The notes: a model not told the origin generated them from the letters alone. A DNA stretch of 16,496 nucleotides from CAIKZY01 sp044345075 (GCA_044345075.1 JBIJBU010000030.1:1-16496); one strand, 5' to 3'; counted from the stretch's first letter, positions 1 to 7,506 are shown. A program made the numbers and translations.

Positions 1-291
1 GGCTCACTGCTGGCCTCGGCGTGGTTCGCCGTGGCCTCGGCGGAGCTTGTGAGGGCAGCAGCCGAATCACGTGCGGGGGAGACCCTCGCTGATTTCGGCG
101 ACTATTCGATCACCTGGTGGTGGATCCCGACCCTGCTGGGCTCCGTGCTCGTGCTTGCTGCGGGAGCGTTGACGTGCGCTCGGGGCCGCAACTGGCCGGG
201 TCTGGGCCGCAAATACGACCGCGCGAACCCACGCCAGCTCAGCGACTGGCAGGCCCTTGATGAGGGGCTGGATCCGACCCTTGACCCGTGA
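1..291 (+). CDS. Trp biosynthesis-associated membrane protein (Trp_oprn_chp family), 5' end cut off
   Basis: The frame is open from the window edge and ends at TGA 289-291; 96 residues are visible and the true start lies upstream. It shows a hydrophobic stretch at the edge, a short polar stretch, then a transmembrane segment beginning TWWWIPTLLGSVLVLAAG. A cytoplasmic tail follows, with NWPGLGRKYDRA and ending DWQALDEGLDPT. This tail (aromatic-Gly, RKYDR, W-ALD-G-DPT) is typical of the small membrane protein that actinobacteria encode between trpE and trpC. Its biochemical role is unknown, and the name reflects gene context only. Its presence suggests that trpE lies just outside the window, which is inference. 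An internal GTG at 31 exists but would remove most of the first membrane segment, so it is unlikely to be the start. Confidence 0.82.
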   Translation, partial: GSLLASAWFAVASAELVRAAAESRAGETLADFGDYSITWWWIPTLLGSVLVLAAGALTCARGRNWPGLGRKYDRANPRQLSDWQALDEGLDPTLDP

Positions 292-364
292 TTCGGGCAT
301 GTGACCCGGTCATGTGATGCATGCCTCGCGCCTCGCGGCACGGTTTGGGCGCTGGTGATCTGGT

Positions 365-370
365 TAGATT
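365..370 (+). promoter_or_regulatory. Putative -10 element of a leaderless promoter (HGxxPAAW gene)
   Basis: TAGATT lies 5 nt before the ATG at 376. There is no Shine-Dalgarno sequence, and the predicted transcription start falls on or next to the start codon. No convincing -35 box is visible. The call rests on the same arrangement recurring at other genes in the window. Confidence 0.5.
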
Positions 371-375
371 GCGCC

Positions 376-591
376 ATGACCAGTGAGCATGAAGAAGGCC
401 ATGGATCGACCCCCGCCGCGTGGACTGTCGTCGTGTTCACGACGATCGCCTTCACCCTCGGCACCCTCGGCGTCATGCTCGCCAACTGGGTGATGTTCTG
501 GGTCGGCGCTGGTGTCCTGGTGCTCGGCGCTGTGGTTGGCAAGGTCATGCAGATGGCCGGCCTCGGAAAGAAGCGTCCCGCGCACGCCTGA
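376..591 (+). CDS. HGxxPAAW family small membrane protein
   Basis: A 71-residue protein. After a short acidic N-terminus it has the signature HGSTPAAWT (residues 9-17), which defines this actinobacterial family. Two transmembrane segments follow (about 18-38 and 41-58) and then a short basic tail (KKRPAHA). Function is unknown; the family recurs in or near actinobacterial trp clusters, as here. The frame is open upstream to a GTG at 301. I prefer ATG 376 because it puts the signature close to the N-terminus, matches the usual family size of about 70-80 residues, and has a TANNNT hexamer just upstream. Confidence 0.8.
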   Translation: MTSEHEEGHGSTPAAWTVVVFTTIAFTLGTLGVMLANWVMFWVGAGVLVLGAVVGKVMQMAGLGKKRPAHA

Positions 592-616
592 CCGCTTCGC
601 CTGCACACCGCTTCGC
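591..616 (+). repeat. Pair of 10-bp direct repeats upstream of the response regulator
   Basis: ACCGCTTCGC occurs at 591-600 and again at 607-616, 16 bp apart. They lie just after the stop codon of the HGxxPAAW gene and about 95 bp upstream of the response regulator start. They could be a regulator binding site or chance; nothing else marks this 119-bp gap apart from the -10-like element at its end. Confidence 0.35.
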
Positions 617-698
617 TCGCAGTGAATCCTTACCTGCACCGAACACTTCCTTGACCCCCACACGACCCCACGGCGTGCGCGCTCTCGCGTATCCATGA

Positions 699-704
699 CA
701 AGGT
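699..704 (+). promoter_or_regulatory. Putative -10 element (response regulator)
   Basis: CAAGGT, a one-base variant of TANNNT, lies exactly 6 nt before GTG 711. It is preceded by TGA, giving a TGN extended -10. Part of the same stretch (AAGGTGGG, 700-707) could instead serve as a weak Shine-Dalgarno site very close to the start. Confidence 0.4.
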
Positions 705-710
705 GGGATC

Positions 711-1409
711 GTGGAAACCGTCAAGGGACTCGTACTCGTCGTTGAAGACGAACGAGCGATCTCTGATCTGCTGCGCATGTATCTCTCGCGCGAAGGCTTC
801 GGGGTTCACGTGGAGTCCGATGGCGTTGCCGGTCTCGCGGCCGCACGCAACCTCCACCCTGTTGCGATCATCCTCGACGTAGGCCTTCCCGGCATGGATG
901 GCACCGAGGTCTGCCGCCAGCTGCGCGCCGACAACGACTGGGTGCCGGTGCTGTTCTGCACCGCCCGCGACGACGAAGTCGATCGTGTACTCGGCCTTGA
1001 GCTCGGCGCCGATGATTACGTCACCAAGCCGTTCAGTCCGCGCGAGATCGTCGCGCGAGTGAAGTCCGTGGTGCGCCGTGCCACCCGCGCCCAGATGGGC
1101 GAGGGCCCGCTCGTGCTCGGCGAGATTTCCCTCGATCAGGTCACCCGCCGTGCGTTTGTCGCAGGGGAGCCCCTGGATTTCACCGCGACCGAGTTCGATC
1201 TGCTTGCCCACCTGATGAGCAATCCTGGCCGCGTGTATTCGCGTGAGCAGTTGCTTGCTGAGGTGTGGGGCTATGCGGCTGTTGTCGGCACGCGCACTGT
1301 TGATGTGCATGTCGCGCAGGTGCGCTCGAAGCTCGGCGATCACAGTCCGATCCGCACGGTGCGTGGCGTGGGCTACTCCGCGGAACTTTCCACTGATCTC
1401 TCGTCATGA
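711..1409 (+). CDS. OmpR/PhoB-family response regulator
   Basis: A 232-residue DNA-binding response regulator, partner of the kinase that follows. The receiver domain covers residues 6-118. Visible key residues are the acidic pair E12/D13, the phospho-acceptor D56 (IILDVGLPGMDG), T84 and K106 (YVTKPF). A winged-helix OmpR-type domain covers about 130-228, with TEFDLLAHLM, REQLLAEVWG, RTVDVHVAQVRSKL and IRTVRGVGY. Length is normal. The GTG start puts the first beta strand about seven residues in, as expected. The stop overlaps the kinase ATG (ATGA, 1406-1409), so the two are probably co-translated. The genes it controls cannot be read from sequence, though its place inside the trp cluster makes the neighbours candidate targets (inference). 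Confidence 0.95.
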   Translation: METVKGLVLVVEDERAISDLLRMYLSREGFGVHVESDGVAGLAAARNLHPVAIILDVGLPGMDGTEVCRQLRADNDWVPVLFCTARDDEVDRVLGLELGADDYVTKPFSPREIVARVKSVVRRATRAQMGEGPLVLGEISLDQVTRRAFVAGEPLDFTATEFDLLAHLMSNPGRVYSREQLLAEVWGYAAVVGTRTVDVHVAQVRSKLGDHSPIRTVRGVGYSAELSTDLSS

Positions 1410-2782
1410 CTCCTGAGGCCATCGCTGATCGACAGAGCATCGTCACCCGCACGGTGCTGATGACGAGCGCGATCGCAGCGCTCGCGATCGTGATCGCCGG
1501 CATGATCTCGTATCCGCTGGTGCGCTCGACTGCGCTGACCCAGGCGCACAATTCACTGGCGCGGCTCGCCGATCTCACGGTCTCCGCCCTAGAGCGCGAC
1601 TCGTTCGTGGGAGGGCGCAACGCGCCGCTGCCGGGCCCGCTGGCCGAGACCTTGCAGGCCGAGGATGTCACCGGCTACATCGTCATGAGCGGAGTCTCAG
1701 AAGTTCCGGGCATGACGCGAAAGCAGGTTGATCGCGTGCTTGCCGGCCTGCCTGTCACCACCGAGGGTCGAACCCCAGAGGGCGAGGTGCTCGTCGAGGC
1801 ACGACCCTTCGGCATTGGCATGGCAGTCGTGCTCGAGCAGCCAGTCTCGGTTGTTGGTGTCACGGCAATCGACGTGATCCGCAGGGTCGTGATCGCGTTG
1901 ATCCTCGGCCTGCTGATCGCGATTCCGATCGGCTACGTGGCTGCACGCAGGCTCACGCGGCCGCTGCGTGCAGCGCGTGACGCGGCCAATGAGATGGCCA
2001 AGGGCTCTCGCGATGTTCGACTTGAACCCGAAGGCCCTCAGGAGATCGCCGACATAGCCGTGTCACTCAATCGACTCAGCGCTGCGCTGTCGGTATCCGA
2101 AGGGCGTCAGCGCGACTTCCTGCTCTCCGTCTCGCACGAACTGCGCACTCCGCTGACCGCAGTAAAGGGATACGCCGAGGCAATGGCCGATGGCGTGGTG
2201 CCCGCTGAAGATGTCGAGCGCACGGCCCAGACAGTCGTGGCTGAGGCGGAGCGGCTCGACCGACTCGTCAGTGATCTGCTCGATCTCGCGCGTCTGGGCG
2301 CAGTCGACTTCCGGGTGAACCCGGTGGCAACCGATATCGACGAACTCCTCGCCGACGCCGCGCTGGTATGGGCTGATCGCGCCGCGAAGCATGATGTCGA
2401 GCTAAGAGTTGAACGGCCGGAGCAACCTCTAATCGTCACGACTGATCCGATGCGGGCTCGTCAGATCATCGACAACCTCGCCGAGAATGCGCTGCGCGTA
2501 TCGCCTGCTGGCTCAGTGATCGTGCTGGCAGCACGCTCTGACGACCGCGGCGTCATCCTCGAAGTGCGCGACAGCGGCCCTGGTCTCACTGATGACGACG
2601 TCGCGGTGGCCTTCGAGCCGGGCGTCTTGCATGAGCGTTATCGCGGAGTGCGCCCCGTCGGCACTGGGCTGGGTCTGGCCCTCGTCGGCAAGCTCGCCGG
2701 GGGTCTCGGCGGCTCAGCCGAGGCAGGTACCGCCCCCGAGGGAGGTGCCCGATTCACGGTGCACCTGCCTGCGGCGACGTAG
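1406..2782 (+). CDS. Membrane sensor histidine kinase (HAMP, HisKA, HATPase)
   Basis: A 458-residue sensor kinase. The first membrane helix is about residues 15-38, followed by an extracytoplasmic segment of about 120 residues with no domain I recognise. The second helix is about 159-181. HAMP covers about 182-234 (RRLTRPLRAARDAANEMA). HisKA has the phosphorylated H244 in FLLSVSHELRTPLTAVKGY. The ATPase domain shows the N box (N361 in QIIDNLAENALR), G1 box D389 (DSGPG) and G2 box 419-424 (GTGLGL). All catalytic motifs are intact. It overlaps the response regulator by 4 bp and is presumably its cognate kinase. Its stop codon TAG (2780-2782) lies inside the putative -10 hexamer of the next gene. 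The stimulus is unknown. Confidence 0.94.
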   Translation: MTPEAIADRQSIVTRTVLMTSAIAALAIVIAGMISYPLVRSTALTQAHNSLARLADLTVSALERDSFVGGRNAPLPGPLAETLQAEDVTGYIVMSGVSEVPGMTRKQVDRVLAGLPVTTEGRTPEGEVLVEARPFGIGMAVVLEQPVSVVGVTAIDVIRRVVIALILGLLIAIPIGYVAARRLTRPLRAARDAANEMAKGSRDVRLEPEGPQEIADIAVSLNRLSAALSVSEGRQRDFLLSVSHELRTPLTAVKGYAEAMADGVVPAEDVERTAQTVVAEAERLDRLVSDLLDLARLGAVDFRVNPVATDIDELLADAALVWADRAAKHDVELRVERPEQPLIVTTDPMRARQIIDNLAENALRVSPAGSVIVLAARSDDRGVILEVRDSGPGLTDDDVAVAFEPGVLHERYRGVRPVGTGLGLALVGKLAGGLGGSAEAGTAPEGGARFTVHLPAAT

Positions 2783-2785
2783 TCT
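2780..2785 (+). promoter_or_regulatory. Putative -10 element of a leaderless promoter (DUF2752 gene)
   Basis: TAGTCT lies exactly 6 nt before GTG 2792, overlapping the kinase stop codon. There is no Shine-Dalgarno sequence between, so the DUF2752 mRNA could start at its start codon. Confidence 0.5.
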
Positions 2786-2791
2786 GCTCAC

Positions 2792-3259
2792 GTGAGCACG
2801 CAACTGGCCCCCGATGCCATCGTGACCGCGGAGCGGGTCGACACCCGTTCGCGGGGGCGTCGTCTTGTCGCGCCACTGCTCACCGGTGCGATCAGCGTGG
2901 GTGCTCTCGGCTACCTGTTCGCCGTCGACCCCAATGAGCCCGGCCATTACCCGCTGTGCCCGACGAGCGCCCTGTTCGGCATCGATTGCCCTGGGTGCGG
3001 GTGCATGAGGGGGCTATACGCCCTGACCCACGGCGATATCGCCGGCGCGGCCAATCACAACCTCCTGCTCCTGATCGCGGTGCCGTTCGTCATCGTGCTG
3101 TGGATCCGCTGGGTCATGCGTGCCTGGCGCGGTGTCAGCCCGGCTGTGAGTCTTCGCACATTCCGCCTTCGCAATCGCGCAATGATCATCGCGCTCGTGG
3201 TGATCCTCGCCTTCGGCGTCGTTCGCAACTTCGTGCCGTATCTCGACGCTGCCGCCTGA
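2792..3259 (+). CDS. DUF2752 family cysteine-rich membrane protein
   Basis: A 155-residue membrane protein with the DUF2752 pattern. After a first hydrophobic helix (about 28-45) comes DPNEPGHYPLCP, then FGIDCPGCGCMRGLYALTHGD and AANHNLLLLI, all family hallmarks. The cysteines are C56, C66, C69 and C71, the last three in CPGCGC. Further helices lie at about 89-108 and 129-148. Function is unestablished; the clustered membrane-proximal cysteines could bind metal or take part in thiol chemistry (inference). The GTG start is 9 bp after the kinase stop and follows a TANNNT hexamer at 6 nt. Cysteine-containing membrane or redox proteins occur again after trpA. Confidence 0.85.
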   Translation: MSTQLAPDAIVTAERVDTRSRGRRLVAPLLTGAISVGALGYLFAVDPNEPGHYPLCPTSALFGIDCPGCGCMRGLYALTHGDIAGAANHNLLLLIAVPFVIVLWIRWVMRAWRGVSPAVSLRTFRLRNRAMIIALVVILAFGVVRNFVPYLDAAA

Positions 3260-3260
3260 G

Positions 3261-3340
3261 CCGCTCGTACCGCCAACTCTTGTGCGGTACTCGCCGCTCG
3301 TACCGCCAACTCTTGTGCGGTACTCGCCGCTCGTACCGCC
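3261..3340 (+). repeat. Tandem 33-bp hairpin repeat, 2.4 copies, upstream of trpC
   Basis: Two identical 33-bp units lie head to tail (3261-3293 and 3294-3326), followed by the first 14 bp of a third (3327-3340). Each full unit holds an inverted repeat, GTACCGC ... GCGGTAC (3267-3290 and 3300-3323). An inner CAA/TTG pair and a one-base bulge extend the stem to about 10 bp with a CTC loop. Because arms alternate, each GCGGTAC can also pair with the next GTACCGC, giving mutually exclusive folds. The array starts 2 bp after the DUF2752 stop codon and ends 25 bp before the trpC -10-like hexamer. No T-tract follows, so it is not a classical terminator. Confidence 0.93.
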
Positions 3341-3365
3341 GACAGGCAGCCTCACTCACGACAGA

Positions 3366-3371
3366 TACCCT
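3366..3371 (+). promoter_or_regulatory. Putative -10 element of a leaderless promoter (trpC)
   Basis: TACCCT lies exactly 6 nt before ATG 3378 with no Shine-Dalgarno sequence between. If used, it would start the trpCBA-mauE-dsbA-lgt transcript at the trpC start codon and leave no room for a leader-peptide attenuator downstream of this start. Confidence 0.5.
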
Positions 3372-3377
3372 TAACCC

Positions 3378-4166
3378 ATGACCGTTCTCGACGATATCTG
3401 CGCCGGAGTGCGCCTTGATGTCGCCCAGCGCGAGGCGGAATTGAGCCTCGACGAGGTCATGGCCCTGGCCGCCACGGCTGCCCCGGCACGCGATGTCGCG
3501 TCCGTCTTGCGCCGCCCTGGCATGAGCGTGATCGCCGAGGTCAAGCGCACCAGCCCGAGCAAGGGTGATCTTGCGCCCATCGCCGATCCTGCAGCATTGG
3601 CCGCAGACTACGAGGCGGGTGGCGCTTCGGTCATCAGCGTGCTTACTGAGGAGCGCCGTTTCAACGGGAGCCTGGCCGATCTTGATGCGGTGCGCGCACG
3701 CGTAGGCATCTCAGTTCTTCGCAAGGACTTCATGGTCAGCAAGTACCAGATCTTCGAGGCAAAGGCTCACGGCGCTGATCTCATCCTTCTTATCGTCGCC
3801 GCGCTGACCCAGGAAGAACTCGTCTCGATGCTCGCCCTCGCCGAGTCACTTGGTCTCAGCGTGCTGGTCGAGGTGCATGACGAAGCGGAGACCAAGCGTG
3901 CCGTTGCTGCCGGCGCCACCATCATCGGCGTCAACGCCCGCAACCTGAAGACCCTCGAGGTCGATCGATCAACCTTCGAGCGCATCGCACCGCTGATTCC
4001 GAATACCTGTATCAAGGTCGCCGAGTCGGGCGTGCGCGATGGCGACGATGTTCGGTACTACGCATCACTGGGCGCTGACGCCGTGCTCGTCGGCGAGAGC
4101 CTGGTCAAGGACGGCAATCCGCGCGAAGCGGTCGCAGCACTCATTAGCGCAGGGGAGTCCTCATGA
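3378..4166 (+). CDS. trpC: Indole-3-glycerol-phosphate synthase
   Basis: Closes the indole ring: converts 1-(2-carboxyphenylamino)-1-deoxyribulose 5-phosphate to indole-3-glycerol phosphate, CO2 and water, supplying TrpA. The 262 residues fit the single-domain TIM barrel. Visible landmarks are E54 and K56 in VIAEVKRTSPSKGDL, FNGSLADL, K116 in LRKDFM, GVNARNLKTLEVD and the phosphate-binding ESGV and GADAVLVGES segments. It starts at ATG 3378, where a -10-like hexamer sits 6 nt upstream and no Shine-Dalgarno is seen. Its stop overlaps trpB by 4 bp (ATGA). No trpF or trpD is in the window; many actinobacteria use PriA for the TrpF step, which I cannot check here. Confidence 0.97.
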   Translation: MTVLDDICAGVRLDVAQREAELSLDEVMALAATAAPARDVASVLRRPGMSVIAEVKRTSPSKGDLAPIADPAALAADYEAGGASVISVLTEERRFNGSLADLDAVRARVGISVLRKDFMVSKYQIFEAKAHGADLILLIVAALTQEELVSMLALAESLGLSVLVEVHDEAETKRAVAAGATIIGVNARNLKTLEVDRSTFERIAPLIPNTCIKVAESGVRDGDDVRYYASLGADAVLVGESLVKDGNPREAVAALISAGESS

Positions 4167-5383
4167 CCGTCACCGATATCGCCGGCCACTTCGGTCCGTA
4201 CGGCGGACGCTTCGTTCCCGAGGCGCTGACCGCAGCGCTTGATCAGCTCGATGCTGCGTTCCGCGCCGCCATCGTCGATGAGTCATTTCGCGCCGAACTT
4301 GCCGGACTCGAGCACGACTACACCGGTCGCCCGAATCCGCTGACCCTCGCTCGTCGCTTCGGTGCCGAGTGCGGCGGGGCAACGGTGTACTTGAAGCGCG
4401 AGGATCTCAATCACACCGGCTCGCACAAGATCAACAATGTGCTCGGTCAGGCACTGCTTACCAAGCGCATGGGCAAGACCCGCGTCATCGCCGAGACCGG
4501 TGCGGGTCAGCATGGTGTTGCCACGGCAACCGCCGCTGCGCTGATGGGTCTTGAGTGCACGGTCTACATGGGCGAGGCCGACACCAAGCGCCAGGCACTC
4601 AATGTCGCGCGCATGCGACTGCTCGGCGCAGAGGTCGTGCCGGTCACCATCGGCTCGCGCACTCTCAAGGATGCCATCAACGAGGCCATGCGTGACTGGG
4701 TCAGTTCCGTTGAGCACACGCACTACTGCCTGGGCACGGTTACCGGCCCGGCACCTTTCCCCGAGATGGTGCGTTACTTCCACTCGGTCATCGGCCGCGA
4801 GGCACGTGTGCAGATCCTCGAGGCCGAGGGGCGTCTTCCCGATGCTGTTGCAGCTTGCGTGGGCGGTGGCTCGAATGCGATGGGCCTGTTCAGCGGGTTC
4901 ATCAATGATGAGTCGGTGCAACTGCGCGGCTACGAGGCCGGCGGGCAAGGCATCGAGACGGGCAAGCATGCGGCCCGCTTCGCGCAGGGCTCACCCGGCG
5001 TACTGCACGGCGCACGCACGTACGTGATGCAAGACCAGTGGGGCCAGACCATCGAGTCGCACTCGATCAGCGCGGGCCTGGACTACCCGGGCGTCGGCCC
5101 CGAGCATGCGTGGTTGCACGACACGGGTCGCGCGATCTACGAGTCGGTCACCGACTCCGAGGCGATGGATGCCTTCGCAGTGCTGTGCCGCACTGAAGGC
5201 ATCATTCCCGCGATCGAGACCGCTCACGGGCTTGCCGGCGCAATGCGTCTGGGCAAGCAGATGGGTCCGGGCGGACTGATCATCGTCAATCTCTCCGGTC
5301 GCGGCGACAAGGATGTCGCCACGGCGGCCCGCTGGTTCGGCATGGATCTTGGTGCCGGAGTCGAAGTGTCGGAGGGGCGATGA
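4163..5383 (+). CDS. trpB: Tryptophan synthase beta chain
   Basis: PLP enzyme that condenses indole with serine to give tryptophan, partner of TrpA in the alpha2-beta2 complex. The 406 residues are the usual length for the TrpB1 type. The PLP lysine is K89 in HTGSHKINN. E111 (AETGAGQHGVA) corresponds to the catalytic glutamate of Salmonella E109. The phosphate-cradle glycines are 234-236 in GGGSNA, and the C-terminal part has LSGRGDKD. N-terminal FGPYGGRFVPEAL is standard. A Shine-Dalgarno AGGGGAG lies at 4151-4157, 5 nt before ATG 4163, which overlaps the trpC stop. It in turn overlaps trpA by 4 bp, so the three genes are probably translationally coupled. All key residues are present. Confidence 0.98.
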   Translation: MTVTDIAGHFGPYGGRFVPEALTAALDQLDAAFRAAIVDESFRAELAGLEHDYTGRPNPLTLARRFGAECGGATVYLKREDLNHTGSHKINNVLGQALLTKRMGKTRVIAETGAGQHGVATATAAALMGLECTVYMGEADTKRQALNVARMRLLGAEVVPVTIGSRTLKDAINEAMRDWVSSVEHTHYCLGTVTGPAPFPEMVRYFHSVIGREARVQILEAEGRLPDAVAACVGGGSNAMGLFSGFINDESVQLRGYEAGGQGIETGKHAARFAQGSPGVLHGARTYVMQDQWGQTIESHSISAGLDYPGVGPEHAWLHDTGRAIYESVTDSEAMDAFAVLCRTEGIIPAIETAHGLAGAMRLGKQMGPGGLIIVNLSGRGDKDVATAARWFGMDLGAGVEVSEGR

Positions 5384-6183
5384 CCCGCCACGCCTCACTG
5401 GCTGCTGCCTTTGCGCACGCGAAGTCCGAGAACCGCGCTGCACTGATTGGCTACCTGCCTGCAGGTTTCCCGAATGCCGCTGACAGCGTGCGCCTGATCA
5501 ACCAGATGGTCGAGAGCGGCTGCGACATCATCGAGGTCGGTCTTCCGTACTCCGATCCGCTAATGGACGGCCCCGCTATTCAAGAGGCAGTCGACATTGC
5601 ATTGCGTGGCGGCACTACGCCCGAGACAGTTCTCGAGGTTGTCGAGCAGGTTGTCGCCGCGGGTGCCACGGCAGTCGTCATGTCGTACTGGAATCCGATC
5701 GAGCGCTACGGCGTTGATCGCTTCGCGACGCGGCTCGCAGCGGCTGGTGGACTGGGCGTCATCACGCCAGATCTGACCCCGGAAGAAGCAGGCGACTGGA
5801 TCACCGCGACAGATGCGCACGGCATCGAGCGCATCTTTCTGGTTGCGCCGTCATCGACCGATGCGCGTATTGCGAAGGTCGTCGAGTCGACGTCCGGCTT
5901 CGTCTACGCGGCATCCACTATGGGCGTCACGGGTGCCCGCACGACCCTCGGCACGGCCGCGGGTGAACTGGTCGCCCGCACCCGGCCTGCCACTGAGCTT
6001 CCGATCTGCGTGGGCGTCGGCGTCTCGACTGGGGAGCAGGCCGCCTCTGTTGCCTCCTACGCCGACGGAGTTATCGTGGGATCAGCCTTCGTCAAGCGAG
6101 TGCTCGACGCGGCCACGATCGATGATGCCTGCATCGCGATCGACACATTGACCCGAGAACTGGCCGAAGGAGTTCGAGCATGA
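5380..6183 (+). CDS. trpA: Tryptophan synthase alpha chain
   Basis: Cleaves indole-3-glycerol phosphate to indole and glyceraldehyde 3-phosphate and channels indole to TrpB. The 267 residues form a TIM barrel with the two catalytic acids visible: E52 in IIEVGLPYSD and D63 in PLMDGPAIQEA (equivalents of Salmonella E49 and D60). YWNPIERYGVDRF, LTPEEAGDW, FVYAASTMGVTGART and the phosphate-binding GVGVSTGEQA and DGVIVGSAFV are all present. A Shine-Dalgarno GGAGG (5371-5375) precedes ATG 5380, which overlaps the trpB stop. The TGA stop overlaps the next gene's ATG, so a membrane redox protein is coupled directly behind it. Confidence 0.98.
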   Translation: MTRHASLAAAFAHAKSENRAALIGYLPAGFPNAADSVRLINQMVESGCDIIEVGLPYSDPLMDGPAIQEAVDIALRGGTTPETVLEVVEQVVAAGATAVVMSYWNPIERYGVDRFATRLAAAGGLGVITPDLTPEEAGDWITATDAHGIERIFLVAPSSTDARIAKVVESTSGFVYAASTMGVTGARTTLGTAAGELVARTRPATELPICVGVGVSTGEQAASVASYADGVIVGSAFVKRVLDAATIDDACIAIDTLTRELAEGVRA

Positions 6184-6719
6184 GGAAGATCTGGGGCAAC
6201 CCGTGGATCGGCCTGGTCTTCCGACTCGTGCTTGCCGGCGTGCTCATCTACGCGGGCGCGATCAAGCTCTTCGAGCCTGACGGCGCGCGCGACGCGATCG
6301 TGGCCTACCGCATCTTCGGCGGCAGCATCCCAAGCATCCTGGGCTGGGTCATGCCCATCGCCGAGGTGATTATCGGCCTGCTGCTGCTCATCGGCCTTTT
6401 CGTGCGCTGGGCCGGATTCCTCACCGCCTGCCTGATGACGGCATTCGTTCTCGGAATCGCGAGTGTGTGGGCCCGCGGCTACAACATCGACTGCGGCTGC
6501 TTCGGCGGCGGCGGTGATGTCTCCGAGGAGGGTCGCACCGGGCGCTACACCGCCGCGATCCTGCGCGATCTGCTCTTCGTGGGGATGGGCGTCTGGCTGG
6601 TCGCGTGGCCCCGCACGAAATTCGGGCTGGATATCGGCCCCTCCCGGTCATCGAAGTCCGAGAGCGTGAATTACGGTAGTACAGAGAAGTCCACCAGCGA
6701 AGGGCACGACAATGGGTGA
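6180..6719 (+). CDS. MauE/DoxX-family redox-associated membrane protein
   Basis: A 179-residue, four-helix membrane protein. It has the DoxX/MauE layout: N-terminal RLVLAGVLIYAGAIKLFEP, then a polar YRIFGG segment, a second helix (about 51-72), a third (about 76-97), and IDCGCFGGGG with C105 and C107. A fourth helix lies at about 124-143, before a hydrophilic tail of about 35 residues. The DCGCFG motif is typical of MauE-like proteins thought to pass electrons or thiols to periplasmic disulfide partners. The next gene encodes a membrane-anchored thioredoxin-fold protein, which fits such a pair. Shine-Dalgarno AAGGAG is at 6167-6172. The start overlaps trpA by 4 bp and the end overlaps the dsbA-like gene by 8 bp. 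Its substrate is unknown. Confidence 0.88.
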   Translation: MRKIWGNPWIGLVFRLVLAGVLIYAGAIKLFEPDGARDAIVAYRIFGGSIPSILGWVMPIAEVIIGLLLLIGLFVRWAGFLTACLMTAFVLGIASVWARGYNIDCGCFGGGGDVSEEGRTGRYTAAILRDLLFVGMGVWLVAWPRTKFGLDIGPSRSSKSESVNYGSTEKSTSEGHDNG

Positions 6720-7506
6720 CAAGAACAGCGACCGCCGCGCTAAGGCAGAGGCGGCCCGCAACGCCGCCAACGCAAGCGAAAAGAAGCGCGAGCGCATTAC
6801 CCGCATCGTGGGCGCAGCCGTCGTCATCGTCGTCGTGCTCGGCATCATCGGCATCGCCGTGGTGGCCAGGAATTCCTCGAGTGAGACTGCGGGCGGCTCT
6901 ACCGCCACGGCAGATCCCAATGCGCCAGCCCCGAAGGGCACTTTCCCGACCGGAGACGAGTATGCCTACGGCGTACCGTTCAACGACGCCACGAACGTGC
7001 CCGTGATGGAGATCTGGGAGGACTTCCAGTGCCCGGCATGTCAGTCCCTGGAAAAGGCCAATGGCGCCGGCATCGAGCAGTTGGCACTTGACGGCAAGAT
7101 TCGACTGATCTGGCGACCGGCCACCTTCCTCGATGGCAAGCTCGGTAACGACTCTTCGGTTCGCGCCACTGCAGCTTGGGGATGCGCTGTTGATGCGGGC
7201 AAGTCCAAGGAGTACCACACCGAAGTGTTCGCCAATGCCCCGGCAACCGAGGGTGATGGCTACTCGGAGGAGTTACTCCTCGGTCTCGCCGAGACTGTCG
7301 GGATCACCGGCGCCGATCTCGAGACCTTCACGTCGTGCGTCACTGACGGCACCTATGAGCCCTGGGCACTGAACTCCACTCAGGTGTTCTACGACTCGAA
7401 CATCCCCGGCACGCCATTGATCAAGATCAATGGCCAGGAGATTAATGCTTCGATTGCCGTCGAGCAGGAGACGCTCGAGCAGGCAATTGCCGAAGCGTCC
7501 AAGTAG
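6712..7506 (+). CDS. Membrane-anchored DsbA-like thioredoxin-fold protein
   Basis: A 264-residue protein with a charged cytoplasmic N-terminus (1-31) and a single membrane anchor (about 32-52). A low-complexity Gly/Ser/Thr/Ala linker follows, then an extracytoplasmic DsbA-type thioredoxin domain. The redox motif is CPAC with C107 and C110 in WEDFQCPACQSLE. The cis-proline loop is T234-P235 (NIPGTPLIKING). Two further cysteines, C158 and C209, could form a structural disulfide, as in other actinobacterial DsbA-like proteins (inference). It probably oxidises or isomerises disulfides outside the membrane, perhaps recycled by the MauE/DoxX-like protein encoded just upstream. Shine-Dalgarno AAGGG (6700-6704) precedes ATG 6712. 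It might equally be a reductase; direction cannot be read from CPAC alone. Confidence 0.92.
   Translation: MGDKNSDRRAKAEAARNAANASEKKRERITRIVGAAVVIVVVLGIIGIAVVARNSSSETAGGSTATADPNAPAPKGTFPTGDEYAYGVPFNDATNVPVMEIWEDFQCPACQSLEKANGAGIEQLALDGKIRLIWRPATFLDGKLGNDSSVRATAAWGCAVDAGKSKEYHTEVFANAPATEGDGYSEELLLGLAETVGITGADLETFTSCVTDGTYEPWALNSTQVFYDSNIPGTPLIKINGQEINASIAVEQETLEQAIAEASK

Noticed and set aside
3261..3340. CRISPR-like repeats
   Set aside because: The 33-bp units are contiguous with no unique spacers between them, and no cas gene is nearby.
3260..3377. trp leader peptide with attenuator
   Set aside because: I found no short frame with adjacent Trp codons in the 118 bp before trpC, and the likely promoter sits only 6 nt from the start codon.
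4283..4969. Minus-strand open frame (228 codons) opposite trpB
   Set aside because: Antisense to catalytic trpB sequence, with no domain and no ribosome site.
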